In this document: positions 8,993 to 17,900 of the stretch, in pieces | Position numbering within the stretch: position 1 is the first letter of the stretch | Layout of the letters: the number at the start of each line of letters is the position of its first letter | Origin: Desulfitobacterium sp050251735 | GTDB taxonomy: Bacteria > Bacillota > Desulfitobacteriia > Desulfitobacteriales > Desulfitobacteriaceae | Length of the DNA stretch: 64,000 bases | Direction: 5' to 3' | NCBI GenBank assembly: GCA_050251735.1 | Contig: JBFWMF010000001.1 | Coordinates: 1 to 64,000, forward strand | Notes under the pieces: model-generated | The model's input: the letters and a program-made list of their open reading frames with translations, nothing else | Databases searched by the model: none | Told to the model about the DNA's origin: nothing | Translations under genes and position numbers: made by a program

Positions 8993-9128
8993 TACGAAAA
9001 ATTCTAAACACCCTAGGATCAGGATTAACTTTAAAAATCTTAGACCTGAGGGCTTGGGGGTACGTTTTTGCCCTCAAGAGAATGGATACTGAGAAATGTT
9101 TTCAGGGTAGAAAATAGTATATAATCTC

Positions 9129-9158
9129 TTGACATAGAGGTTTGTCACAATATACAAT
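9129..9158 (+). promoter_or_regulatory. Promoter with inverted repeat before a TetR operon
   Basis: TTGACA at 9129-9134 and TACAAT at 9153-9158 with an 18-bp gap. TGACA and TGTCA (9130-9147) form an inverted repeat over the -35 region, a likely site for the TetR protein encoded directly downstream. Confidence 0.55.
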
Positions 9159-9213
9159 TTAACTAAGTTGAAATAATTGAACAATGTTAAATAAAAGCTG
9201 GGGGCAGGGCACT

Positions 9214-9825
9214 ATGAGAATATCAAAAAAAGAACGGACTCAGAAAGATATAATTGAGGCTGCGAAGGATATTATCCATGATAAAGGACACGAAGCTATC
9301 ACTGTTCGATATTTGGCTGAAATAACAGGATACTCGTATACCAATCTATATTATTACTTCAAGGATATGAATGCTCTCTTATGGTCATTACGAGTTGATA
9401 TGATTGAGGATATGATTACTGAGCTGACATCCATTTCCATCACCAAGGATGATCCTATTGAAGAAATCCTCGGAGCTTTTTTTATCTATACTAATTACTT
9501 CTTCAAGCATCCGAATGTCTTCCGATTTTTCTACTTCTATCCTTTTATTCAACCGGAGGGGGATGATCGTAATCAAAAGCTAGAGCAAAAGTTTCAAGGG
9601 ATATGGCAGACTTCCTTTTTTAGATTAATTCAAGAGGGTGTCCTTCAACCCGAGGAAGTTGAAGTAGTTGCCAAAACTATAATTTATGCACTTCAAGGAA
9701 TGATTATGCTTAGTTTTTCATCCAATGGGTCCTCGAATCTAGAGGACATCAAAGGGGAACTTGTAAAACTTATAAATTACTTATTCAAAAAGGATAAAGG
9801 AAACTGTAAGGAGGTAATCTTATGA
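9214..9825 (+). CDS. TetR family transcriptional regulator
   Basis: About 203 residues with an N-terminal TetR helix-turn-helix (about 8-55; VRYLAEITGYSYTNLYYYFKD) and a helical effector domain rich in aromatic residues (FFKHPNVFRFFYFYPF). The start at 9214 is preferred over an ATG at 9184 because a GGGGGCAGGG ribosome site precedes only the former. Its stop overlaps the ATG of the membrane-protein gene (ATGA), so the two are co-transcribed and translationally coupled. It probably represses its own operon through the inverted repeat at 9130-9147. Confidence 0.88.
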   Translation: MRISKKERTQKDIIEAAKDIIHDKGHEAITVRYLAEITGYSYTNLYYYFKDMNALLWSLRVDMIEDMITELTSISITKDDPIEEILGAFFIYTNYFFKHPNVFRFFYFYPFIQPEGDDRNQKLEQKFQGIWQTSFFRLIQEGVLQPEEVEVVAKTIIYALQGMIMLSFSSNGSSNLEDIKGELVKLINYLFKKDKGNCKEVIL

Positions 9826-10526
9826 TCCAAGGTTTAAAAATTGACTTTCGGCCAATTTATCGTGTTGCCCAATTTCTAGCTTTAGTAATGCTAGTAATTA
9901 TTCCATTGCAAATTATTATTTACGTAATGGCACCACCTCCGGATACCGTCAAAGGACTATATGAACTCTATCAACAAAATGCTTTCTTAGGGCTGCTGAG
10001 CTTGGATTTCCTTTACATGTTTAATAATGTGATTGTTAGCGTAATCTATTTAGCTTTATTTACTCTCTTGTTTCATGAACGGCCAGTTGTTGTCCTCTTG
10101 GCGCTAATGCTTGGTTTGATTGGTGTTGCCTGCTACTATCCGTCTAATCCGGCATTTGAAATGCTAACCTTAAGTAATCAGTATGTTCAGGCGTTGCCTG
10201 AACAGCAAATGATTTATTTGGCCGCCGGTGAAGCCTTAATGGCCGGCTATACAGGCACTGCCTTCAATGCATACTATGTATTGAGTACCATATGTCTGTT
10301 GCTGTTTGCCTATACTGTAACAAAAAGTCCCCAGTTTAAAAAATCGGTTGGCTTGTGGGGATTGGCATCCGGATTTTTTATGATTGTTCCGTCATCGGCA
10401 GGTGTTTTAGGTATGATATTCTCTTTGCTTTCCCTCATTCCTTGGGTTGTATTTGTTGCATTGCTAATGACGAATTTTAGAAGGTTCGCCGCTGATGAAT
10501 GGGACACAGAGAAAGATGTATTCTAA
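9822..10526 (+). CDS. DUF4386-like integral membrane protein
   Basis: A 234-residue protein with six to seven hydrophobic segments, starting at about residues 12-32, 60-80, 85-100, 145-163, 172-192 and 197-215. The central GTAFNAYYVLS stretch resembles DUF4386 membrane proteins, whose function is unknown. A strong AAGGAGG ribosome site precedes the ATG, which overlaps the stop of the TetR gene. The pairing suggests the TetR protein controls it in response to a small hydrophobic ligand or membrane stress; this is inference. Confidence 0.75.
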   Translation: MIQGLKIDFRPIYRVAQFLALVMLVIIPLQIIIYVMAPPPDTVKGLYELYQQNAFLGLLSLDFLYMFNNVIVSVIYLALFTLLFHERPVVVLLALMLGLIGVACYYPSNPAFEMLTLSNQYVQALPEQQMIYLAAGEALMAGYTGTAFNAYYVLSTICLLLFAYTVTKSPQFKKSVGLWGLASGFFMIVPSSAGVLGMIFSLLSLIPWVVFVALLMTNFRRFAADEWDTEKDVF

Positions 10527-11212
10527 AGATGCTCAGTCAAATAGATAGTGTTCCGTAATGTAAAAAAACGGCGATTGGTCTATTATGATGGCCTCGGCCC
10601 AAGCTGCGGTTAACAACAAGGCTAATTGACAACGTCTTCCGATTTAATTGGAGACGTATACACACAAACCCGGATGTATAACCAAAATGATTTCTCTCTA
10701 TAGCGTTGGTATAAGATAACGGGGCTTGTTGTTAATTCGGGCCGTAATCAGACACTCAGATTAATAGAAGAATTCATTAACTAATATAAAAAAAGGGTAA
10801 TGCATATCACATATTAAAGTGCAGTACCCTTTTTGCCTGCTCCCAGTCATGTCTATGGAAAAGCATATTATAATGAACATATGCGACGTAAAAGTATTTG
10901 TGAGACTTAAATGGCATTATCTTTCGGCGAACCAGCGAATAAGTCACCTTAATTGAAAATCTAAATGTAACCCTTTCGATTTCAACTGAAGCTTCATAAA
11001 GGTAACTAAACCATAGAAATTCGCAGTTGAATCTTGGCTTGCAAAAAACCTCGGGGTCTAGATCCCATCAATACCCCGGGGTTTGGGGCAGAGCCCCAAA
11101 AAGGAAGTCGTTTACAAAGATTGGTGATGAGCCAGTCTTTTTTTATTTACACACCTTTTCAATTCAATATACTCTTAATGGGTTGGCGGCGAAGGTGAAA
11201 AGGAGAATAACT
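10527..11212. other. Gene-free region with hairpins, leading into the IS30 remnant
   Basis: No gene of any size is convincing. Contents: repeat copy A, a terminator-like stem AAAAAGGGTA...TACCCTTTTT (about 10791-10836), and two GC-rich hairpins just before the IS30 remnant (AACC.CGGGGT/ACCCCGGGGTT near 11047-11083, and TTGGGGC-AGA-GCCCCAA near 11083-11099). The last two probably belong to the left part of the IS30-type element. Confidence 0.5.
10546..10612. repeat. Degenerate intergenic repeat, copy A
   Basis: The segment shares an ordered set of words with 13791-13855: GTGT.CC.TAATGTAAAAA, then GATT, then T..CGCCCAAGC-like and AAGGCTAAT. Both copies precede a hairpin (here ACGTCT/AGACGT at about 10629-10655). 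The element's nature is unknown. Confidence 0.4.
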
Positions 11213-11845
11213 ATGTCTAAATTCTTCACGTATGAAGAGAGACTAAATCTACAGAAGTACCTGAAAGAAAGCCATTCCTTTAAAGGAATCGGCCGTAGGC
11301 TGGGTAAGGACCCAACAATCATTTCGAGAGAAGTCCGCAAATACCTCGCTGAAGTTGCCACCGGTTATCCGGGATTTCCTTACAATGCCTGAAGAAATCG
11401 TTTCAATTGTAGAAAGAAGGGGATCTGCGGTAAGGAATGCACAAGGGCTTCCCCCGTCTATTGTAAGCTATGCCCAAAGTGTAATGACCACTGCATCGAA
11501 TTCATTGAGAACATCTGTACCGCAAGATTCCGAGTGCCTTAGGTTTGCAATGGCTGTGAACAGATAGATAAATGCTCATTATTAAAAAACCTACATGATG
11601 CAGAACATGCTCACATCAAAACTCATCAAATCCTCTCGTAATCCAGAAGTGGTCTATGTGTTTCTGAAGAAGAAATTGCCCGATTGAATGCCATCATCAG
11701 CCCCTTGGTCCGGCAAGGGCAATCTATTCATCAGATTTATGTGATCCATCAAGATCAGCTGATGTGCAGTGAGAAAACCATCTATAACTACATTGATGCC
11801 TGTCTTCTAGATGGAAGCATCATAAGGGATGAAGTACGAGTTTAG
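11213..11845 (+). pseudogene. IS30-family transposase remnant with three in-frame stops
   Basis: An AAAAGGAG ribosome site precedes ATG 11213. The N-terminus has the IS30 helix-turn-helix (FTYEERLNLQKYL, KGIGRRLGKDPTIISREVRK). The same frame then continues with family-like sequence, including a Cys-rich stretch (CRKKGICGKEC, CKLCPKCNDHC, CNGCEQIDKC) and QGQSIHQIYV, through to a stop at 11843-11845. It is interrupted by TGA at 11390-11392, TAG at 11540-11542 and TAA at 11639-11641. The DDE catalytic core is missing altogether. This is a dead, 3'-truncated copy. Confidence 0.85.
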
Positions 11846-11946
11846 AGGTATAAGTTTATCGAATGTAAAAGTCAGATTGCACCGAGCTAGAAATAGCTTT
11901 AAACATCTATCAATTAATAACCTTGACGAGCAAGGAGGTGGCAAGA

Positions 11947-12078
11947 ATGACATTATCTAATAAGGAACTTGAAGATATTATTAAGGAGCAGATAGAAAAA
12001 GAGACATCTAATATTGATGTTCCTTCTTTTGAATCCCAATGGGAGAAAATAAAATCCGGAATTCAAGCTGATAGTTAG
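11947..12078 (+). pseudogene. N-terminal fragment of a possible anti-sigma-like regulator
   Basis: A 43-codon frame with a strong GGAGGTGG ribosome site and a charged amphipathic start (MTLSNKELEDIIKEQIEKE...). It resembles the cytoplasmic N-terminus of small regulators such as anti-sigma factors, but this resemblance is weak. It ends abruptly where a truncated minus-strand gene also ends (about 12070-12080), so it is probably a 5' fragment of a longer gene cut by a deletion or rearrangement. Confidence 0.45.
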
Positions 12079-12268
12079 CTCTGGATATGTTTATATTCCC
12101 ATTTCCGTAATCGGTAATGATACAAGATCCTCCAGTGATTATTTGGTAAGCATTAGGTGTTATAACGCCAGCTTTGCTACTTATCATCGCCGCGCCAAGA
12201 GCAGTTGAGCTGAAAATCAATAGAAAAACCAGTGTAAGAACGGGAATCAATTTTAGATGTCTCTTCAT
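12008..12268 (-). pseudogene. Truncated small exported protein (DUF6147-like)
   Basis: The frame starts with a clear signal peptide (residues about 1-26, LIFSSTALGA) followed by a short GGSCIITDYGNGNINISR segment, similar in layout to small secreted DUF6147-type proteins. After about residue 64 it runs antisense through the fragment at 11947-12078 and loses family character, so the native C-terminus is gone. No strong ribosome site is seen. Confidence 0.45.
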
Positions 12269-12426
12269 GTGTAAATATCTGCTGCTTTTTATTTAAGTTT
12301 TTCAATATATAGAGTAGGATTAAATCCAAAAGGTTACAACTTAAAAAGTAATAAAAGACGCAATCGAGACTCTTGATAGATTCCCGGAACGTGTGAAATT
12401 AACCAATTCCTGCCTCCATAAACGGT

Positions 12427-12765
12427 TTACTTTATTATCGCTTCTAGTTTAAGGATAACATCCTCAACCGTTTCTTTCGGCGCTTTGCATATAAAACTCG
12501 CGTTTCTACCTTTCCAATCTAGGGATTTAATCTGATCAACCAAAACAACGCCTCTAATTTCTAACTCCTCTGGAAGTCTAACTTCAAATGGGAATCCTTT
12601 AACTCGGCTTGTGATAGGGCAAAAGATACCCATCCCAGTCCTGCTATTATATTCCTGTGCGGATAAAACCAAGGCCGGTCTAGTTCCTTGCTGCTCATGC
12701 CCGACCTGTGGATTAAGTTGAATCCACACTATATCACCGCGTTTTGGAACATACTGATTCACCAT
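12427..12765 (-). CDS. mazF: MazF/PemK-type endoribonuclease toxin
   Basis: About 112 residues with the MazF fold signature: GDIVWIQLNPQVGHEQQGTRPALVLS at the N-terminus, with the catalytic Arg and neighbouring Thr region, then CPITS and VLVDQIKSLDW. MazF cuts single-stranded mRNA at short motifs. The start at 12765 lets the ATG overlap the last codons of the antitoxin gene. Upstream in-frame codons lie inside the antitoxin gene and lack a ribosome site. It forms a complete TA pair with the gene before it. Confidence 0.92.
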   Translation of the reverse strand: MVNQYVPKRGDIVWIQLNPQVGHEQQGTRPALVLSAQEYNSRTGMGIFCPITSRVKGFPFEVRLPEELEIRGVVLVDQIKSLDWKGRNASFICKAPKETVEDVILKLEAIIK

Positions 12766-12992
12766 TTTTCGCCTCCCACTGGCTCTCCCCAATCAATTTC
12801 TTCTGATTCATAATCATCAGGAATTTGTTCGAGCAATTCTTTTAAATCGTATTTTCTTTTGGTGACTATAATCTCTTCTCCATCAAGTTCAACATCGATT
12901 GGGGTACCATCAGTAATTTTTGCTGAATTAGCGATTGAGGCGGGAATCCTTATACCAATGCTATTTCCCCATTTGCGAGCCATTGCTTTCAT
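12759..12992 (-). CDS. mazE: MazE-type antitoxin (AbrB/SpoVT fold)
   Basis: A 77-residue protein with the swapped-hairpin DNA-binding domain at residues 1-45 (MKAMARKWGNSIGIRIPASI, then VELDGEEIIV) and an acidic C-terminal tail that would wrap MazF. AGAGGTGAT precedes ATG 12992. An in-frame ATG 36 bases further upstream lacks a ribosome site and overlaps the operator. The product presumably represses the operon at the palindrome 13019-13037. Confidence 0.92.
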   Translation of the reverse strand: MKAMARKWGNSIGIRIPASIANSAKITDGTPIDVELDGEEIIVTKRKYDLKELLEQIPDDYESEEIDWGEPVGGEKW

Positions 12993-13018
12993 TAGTATCA
13001 CCTCTTTTCTCTTATTAT

Positions 13019-13037
13019 GTTTATACAAAGTATAAAC
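13019..13037. promoter_or_regulatory. mazEF operator
   Basis: Perfect inverted repeat GTTTATAC-AAA-GTATAAAC, 26 bases upstream of the mazE start. It is a typical position for MazE/MazEF autorepression. Confidence 0.6.
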
Positions 13038-13161
13038 AAACGTCTAAAATTTAGCAAGTAGATATTAAGTTTATAAATCTCATGGTGACAGAGCCATAGA
13101 TTTTGGTTACTGCACATTATTTTTGTGCAATACAGCCAGCCAAAGCATATTATTTACACAA

Positions 13162-13190
13162 TTGATAACGGGGGATAATTATGGTACAAT
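13162..13190 (+). promoter_or_regulatory. Sigma-A promoter of the Phd/ParE-type pair
   Basis: TTGATA at 13162-13167, a 17-bp gap, TACAAT at 13185-13190. The antitoxin ATG lies 26 bases after the -10 box with AGGGAG in between. Confidence 0.7.
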
Positions 13191-13215
13191 AAGCCCACGA
13201 AGGGAGTTGTATGTT

Positions 13216-13476
13216 ATGCCTCAAATTATCCCAATCAGAGATTTAAAAAACACAAGTGAAATTTCTCAGATGTGCAAAGAATCTGAAGAACCCATTTTTA
13301 TTACGAAGAATGGTTATGGAGATATGGTTATCATGAGTATTAAAATGTATGAAGAAAAAATGTTTATGCATGATGTATATAGTAAACTTATTGCAGCAAA
13401 GGAACAACTGAAAGAAGGCAAAGTCCTAGACGGTGACGATTCTTTGAAAAGTATAAGAGAGAAATACAATGTATAA
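13216..13476 (+). CDS. Phd/YefM-family antitoxin
   Basis: An 86-residue protein with the Phd/YefM N-terminal fold: IPIRDLKNTSEISQM, then EEPIFITKNGYGDMVIMS. The C-terminal helix (residues about 55-86) would neutralise the toxin. AGGGAG lies 9 bases before ATG 13216, and a sigma-A promoter lies at 13162-13190. The stop overlaps the toxin start by 8 bases, so translation is coupled. Confidence 0.88.
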   Translation: MPQIIPIRDLKNTSEISQMCKESEEPIFITKNGYGDMVIMSIKMYEEKMFMHDVYSKLIAAKEQLKEGKVLDGDDSLKSIREKYNV

Positions 13477-13777
13477 ATTGCATGTTACAGAGCTTGGTAA
13501 TCAAGATTTAGGCAAAATAGTTTCATATATTGCTGTACAATTAGCCAATCCTATGGCAGCAGGCGATTTCCTTGATGAAGTAGATAAGTGTTATGGCTAT
13601 CTAAAAGCTAACCCTATGATGTATGCGAAATGCGAAGATAAGCTTTTGAAAGTGGAGGGTTACCGTAAGGTGTCGATTAAGAATTATCTACTTGTATACA
13701 AAATCAATGAAGAGACTAAAACTGTAAATATTTTGCGCTTCTTCTATGGTGCACAGCATTATGTCAATCTAATATAG
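13469..13777 (+). CDS. RelE/ParE-superfamily toxin
   Basis: A 102-residue protein with the ParE/RelE layout: two N-terminal helices (ELGNQDLGKIVSYIAVQLANP..AGDFLDEV) and C-terminal strands (YRKVSIKNYLLVYKINEETKTVNILRFFYGAQ). The RelE/ParE superfamily includes ribosome-dependent RNases and gyrase inhibitors. The sequence is closer to the ParE-like plasmid stabilisation group, so gyrase is the likelier target, but this is not certain. It overlaps the antitoxin gene. Confidence 0.87.
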   Translation: MYKLHVTELGNQDLGKIVSYIAVQLANPMAAGDFLDEVDKCYGYLKANPMMYAKCEDKLLKVEGYRKVSIKNYLLVYKINEETKTVNILRFFYGAQHYVNLI

Positions 13778-13790
13778 ATTGGTGGCTATA

Positions 13791-13855
13791 AGAAAGTGTG
13801 CCATAATGTAAAAAGTGGATTATACTAGTTTAATAGCTGTCGCCCAAGCGAAGGC
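13791..13855. repeat. Degenerate intergenic repeat, copy B
   Basis: Related in word order to 10546-10612 (see copy A) and likewise followed by a hairpin, here a clear terminator at 13879-13915. It does not belong to a recognisable gene. Confidence 0.4.
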
Positions 13856-13878
13856 TAATAAGAACAAATGCTTAAATC

Positions 13879-13915
13879 AAAAGCGACATGCAAATTTTTG
13901 CGTGTCGCTTTTTTT
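13879..13915 (+). terminator. Rho-independent terminator
   Basis: AAAAGCGACATGCAAA pairs with TTTGCGTGTCGCTTTT (one mismatch) and is followed by further T residues. It probably ends the toxin-antitoxin transcript. Confidence 0.8.
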
Positions 13916-14182
13916 AATTCTCTTTCCAATAACTATCTATTACCTTTCGCCGGGTTTGGTTATCGGATTTGAACCATCAAGACAATTATATTAATTGTAA
14001 GTTGTGCGATGCGAAGTATCTGATGTGCCTTTCGGTGTGATAACCCCCAGAGATAAGAAAATTGGGCAAATGGATATGTTAGGTGGTAAACTAATTCATT
14101 GTCAAAATGCCTCGGGGTGGTACACTTTTATATTATCATTTACACCCGTGACCTGCTAATTCCGGTTTGCATGCTCTTTTAA

Positions 14183-14608
14183 TTATTCATTAGGTATTTC
14201 TAAGTTCATCATTATTTGCGAGAGAACAGTATTGAAGGTTTTAAAATCTTCGTCACTTATATTTCTAGATATATCCATGATGAACTTGTCGACTTCAGGT
14301 GAAAGGGTTTCGCGCAAATGGTTTCCTTTGTCGGTTAACTCCAAGTAAACAATGCGCCTGTCTTTGGTATCGTTTACACGCTTCAATAGTCCACCTTTTT
14401 CCATTCGATCAATAAGTCTGACCACGGTAGAACTTTGAAGGTTCAGCTTCTCAGATATTTCTTTTTGGTTCATCTTAGTCCATTTTCCTAAACAATAAAG
14501 CACACTCCATTGCACAGAAGTTATATTAAAGCGGGTAAAAAAAACATCAACCATTTTCTTTGAGGTCTGATTAGTTGAGAAGAAAATACAACTGTCAATA
14601 TCAAACAT
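14183..14608 (-). CDS. MarR-family regulator, divergent from the selenoprotein operon
   Basis: A 141-residue winged-helix protein. The DNA-binding part is at about residues 45-105 (QKEISEKLNLQSSTVVRLIDRMEKGGLLKR, wing DTKDRRIVYLELTDKG), with dimerisation helices at both ends. AGGAGAT precedes the ATG. It diverges from the TtrA-like operon across a 320-base gap that contains a 51-base near-perfect palindrome, the likely binding site for a MarR dimer. Known tetrathionate systems use the TtrSR two-component pair; control by MarR would be a different arrangement and is inferred from position. Confidence 0.9.
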   Translation of the reverse strand: MFDIDSCIFFSTNQTSKKMVDVFFTRFNITSVQWSVLYCLGKWTKMNQKEISEKLNLQSSTVVRLIDRMEKGGLLKRVNDTKDRRIVYLELTDKGNHLRETLSPEVDKFIMDISRNISDEDFKTFNTVLSQIMMNLEIPNE

Positions 14609-14719
14609 TAATTTTTATCTCCTATTGCATTAATAATTTAAAAAGAGATTTTATAGTAATTTTAAACTATAAAATTAAGAATTACAAATAGAAGCTCAAA
14701 ATAGCAATAAAAAATTATA

Positions 14720-14776
14720 TAGACATCCAAAATATATGTGCTATACTAGTAGTTAGCATAGCACATATATTTTGGA
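14720..14776 (+). promoter_or_regulatory. Promoter embedded in a 19-bp-arm palindrome
   Basis: TCCAAAATATATGTGCTAT (14726-14744) recurs as its exact reverse complement at 14758-14776, with a 13-bp centre. A promoter overlaps it: TAGACA at 14720-14725 and TATACT at 14742-14747, 16 bp apart. Binding of a regulator here would block RNA polymerase. It is the best candidate operator for the divergent MarR protein. Confidence 0.65.
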
Positions 14777-14825
14777 GAAATAGTAATTCGCTTAAAATAG
14801 ATTAGAAACGTTCGCGTTATTCTTG

Positions 14826-14872
14826 TGATTGTATTCATCAATGCAAACTGTCTTTATTAATGAAAACAATCA
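14826..14872 (+). promoter_or_regulatory. Second inverted repeat in the leader of the selenoprotein operon
   Basis: TGATTGTATTCAT (14826-14838) pairs with ATGAAAACAATCA (14860-14872) with one mismatch, around a 21-base centre. It lies in the probable 5' untranslated region of the operon, so it could act as RNA structure or as a second protein site. A smaller hairpin (AGGAGCTC/GAGCCTCC) follows at about 14880-14901. Confidence 0.4.
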
Positions 14873-14928
14873 CTTGGAATAGGAGCTCGTAAAGAGCCTC
14901 CAAAAATTAGGAAGAGGTGATCATCTTA

Positions 14929-17900
14929 ATGAAACGCCGTGAATTTCTTAAACTCTCGGCAGTCGCAGGGACTGCAGCCGTTGCAGGTTTAGGCCTGAAT
15001 AAGCTGAGTCTTGCCGGCGAACCCCAGGCTTTCACGCCAATGACAGGAAACGGACAGGAGTTAGAAGCCCGCATTGATCCCAAAACAGGTAGTGTTGACC
15101 CCAATCCAAACATCGTAATGTTGAACAGTGGCTGCTTAGGCTGTTACACTGCCTGCGGCAATCGAGTCAAAATCGACAAACGTACCGGACATATCACCCG
15201 CCTCTTTGGCAACCCCTATAACCCCAATAACACAGAAGGAAACCTTCTGGTAGAGGCCCCTTTGACTGATGCCTATTTAGCTTTTAGCACGTTCAAGGAT
15301 CGAGGTCACAGTGCGAGGTCGACCCTCTGCGGTCGGGGGAATGCAACGCTTCAAGCGCATTATGATCCGGACCGGATTGTGGTTCCCCTCAAACGGGCCG
15401 GCAAACGCGGTGAAGGCAAGTGGAAGCCGATCACTTGGGAACAAGCTGTTCAAGAAACCGTCGAGGGCGGGGCTCTTTTTGCTGATTTAGGTGAAAATAC
15501 ACCGATTGAAGGCTTTCGGCAAGTCCATGACGTAACTACGCCTTTAGATCCAGATCAACCTGAATTAGGTCCGAAATCCAATCAACTGGCTATGTTCGGT
15601 GGACGTTGGGATGGACGGACAATTTTTGGTATGCGTTTCGCAGGGGCTTTCGGCTCGCGTAATTACCATACTCACGCCTATACGTGAGGGGGTTCAATAT
15701 CGCCTGCGGGTCAGGCGCAGAATGAGCACAAAATTAAGCCGGATATTCCAAATGCTGAATTTATTATCTACATGGGTACGTTCCCCGGTGCCACCGGTAT
15801 GGGTTTTCAAACGATTGCTCGGCAAGTTACCGGCAGAGCAAGCCAAGATAAATTAAAGTTTGTCGTCGTTGATCCCGTAATGTCAGGGGGTGCTGTGACT
15901 CCGATCGGAAAAAATGCCAAATGGATTCCCATCAAAGCAGCAACGGATGGGGCCTTTGCCCTTGCCATGATTCGCTGGATTATCGAGAACAATCGGTATA
16001 ATAAGGACTACCTTAGTTCCCCGAACCTTGCAGCGGCGAAGGAAAAGGGGTTTAACAGTTGGACCAATGCTACACACCTGGTTATTGATGATCCGTCCCA
16101 TGTAAATAACCGTAAAGTTTTAAGAGCTGAGGACTTGGGATTACCTGTACCACCGGCACCCCCGGTAAATCCGATGATGCCAGCGAAGAAACCAGATTAT
16201 TTTGTGGTTATGGATCAAGTCACAAATAAACCGGTCATTTACTCCGATACCGCAGAAGCCAACCTTCACTACACTGGTCAGGTAACATCACAAGATGGCA
16301 AAGTCATTAAGGTAAGAACCGCTTTCACATTCCTTAAAGAGAGTGCTTTTCAGAAAGATATCGCAGCATATGCCAAAGACTGTGGTGTACCGGAGAGTAT
16401 AATCATTGAGGTTGCCAAAGAATTTACGTCACACGGAACCCGCGTGGGTGTCGACGGAATCGGTGGATCGGCTTCTGCCAATGGAATGGATAACGCCTTG
16501 GCACTTTATGTACTACCAATGCTGGTTGGAGCTTTCTACAAAAAAGGTGGTTTAACTCAAACCGCAGGTCAAGGTTCCTATTTATCGTTTTACTCACCCA
16601 CAAGATATAATTTAGCTATGTTTCCTAATGCTCCGCAAGCAGCCGGTGCTCCTATCAGTCGAACCGGATTCCCCTATGAGAAAACAACGGAGTATAAAAA
16701 TAAGGTTGGCAGAGGGGAAAACCCTTATCCTTCAAAATTCCCTTGGTATACTTTTGGCAGTAATTCTGATAACCAGGCCGTTTTCTCAATAGCAAACGGT
16801 TATCCGTACAAGGCTAAAATTCTTGTCAATTGGAGGGCTAATGCGTTATTAACTTCACCGGCGGCGGCCAGAAAAGAAGTGCAGGAGTTACTCAAAAATG
16901 TCGAGAATCTTCCTCTTTTCATTTCCGCTGATGCCTTTATGGGCGAAATGACATCCCTAGCTGATTATATTATTCCGGATACAACCCAGTTTGAAGAATG
17001 GGGAGTTCCCGGGCTCCAGGCCAATTATAATGGTAAAGCGACTACGGTACGCTGGCCAGTTGTTAATCCATTAACGGCGAAATTAGCTGATGGTCGTTAT
17101 GCTTGTTATGAGAATTATTTGATCGATGTAGCTAAGGAGCTGGGTCTGCCGGGATTTGGTGATAATGCTATTCCGGGACCTAATAATGTAATGTATCCGC
17201 TCAACAATCCCCAAGACTTTTTCTTGAAAACAGTGGCCAATATTGCCTATGATGAAACGCCAGTACCGGATATTTCCCAAGAGGAGAGAAAGCTCCAAGA
17301 CCTCGATACCATAACTGCGGGATGGGAGAGTAGCGTTGAACCAGAAGAATGGTCGAAGGTGCTTTTTGTCCTATCACGAGGTGGACGCTTTGCACCGGAA
17401 GCCACCGGATTTGACGGAGATAACTGGAAGTATGCCAAAACAGCACCTATATATATATACAGTGAAGCTTTGGCAACGGCCATAAATTCCTATACGGGAA
17501 AACCTTTTTCCGGTGTCTTAGGCTGGAACCCTGAATCCTTCGCCGATGGCACCCCTCTTAGTCAAGCATTTCCTGAAGAGCAGTGGCCCTTTAAAGGCGT
17601 TTCGTACAAAGGGAAATTCCGGAGTGCTACGATGTTGGTCAATTCTATTTTGCGTGAACTTAATTCGACGAATTATATAGAAATCAATACTGAGGATGCG
17701 TTGCGCCTCGATCTTAAAGAAGGGGACAAAGCCAAGATTATTTCTGCGACTGGCTCGGAAGCAACTGGCATCGTGAAAGTGCGTCAGGGTATTGCGGTAG
17801 GAAACATCGGCATCGCCTTTGGGTATGGTCACTGGGAATATGGGGCTCGGCAGTATCAAGTCGGTGATCAAAAGATTGCTGGTAATCCAGCGAGCGGTAC

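Larger units (their letters stand above)
7500..9080 (+). mobile_element. IS110-family insertion sequence (ends not defined)
   Basis: A DEDD/Ser recombinase gene (7756-8992) is preceded by about 250 bases of structured noncoding DNA and followed by a short noncoding tail. This is the arrangement expected of the IS110 subgroup (long left end, short right end) rather than IS1111. IS110 elements lack long terminal inverted repeats, so the exact ends cannot be set by eye; 7500 and 9080 are estimates. Inverted repeat TGAGGGC/GCCCTCA at 9047-9076 lies near the right side. The recombinase gene carries a frameshift, so this copy is probably inactive alone. Confidence 0.7.

Noticed and set aside
11355..11567. 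70-codon frame inside the IS30 remnant
   Set aside because: Out of frame with the transposase; the in-frame reading with stops gives family-like sequence instead.
15599..15856. 85-codon frame spanning the TGA in another frame
   Set aside because: It overlaps the selenoprotein frame, has no ribosome site and no family pattern.
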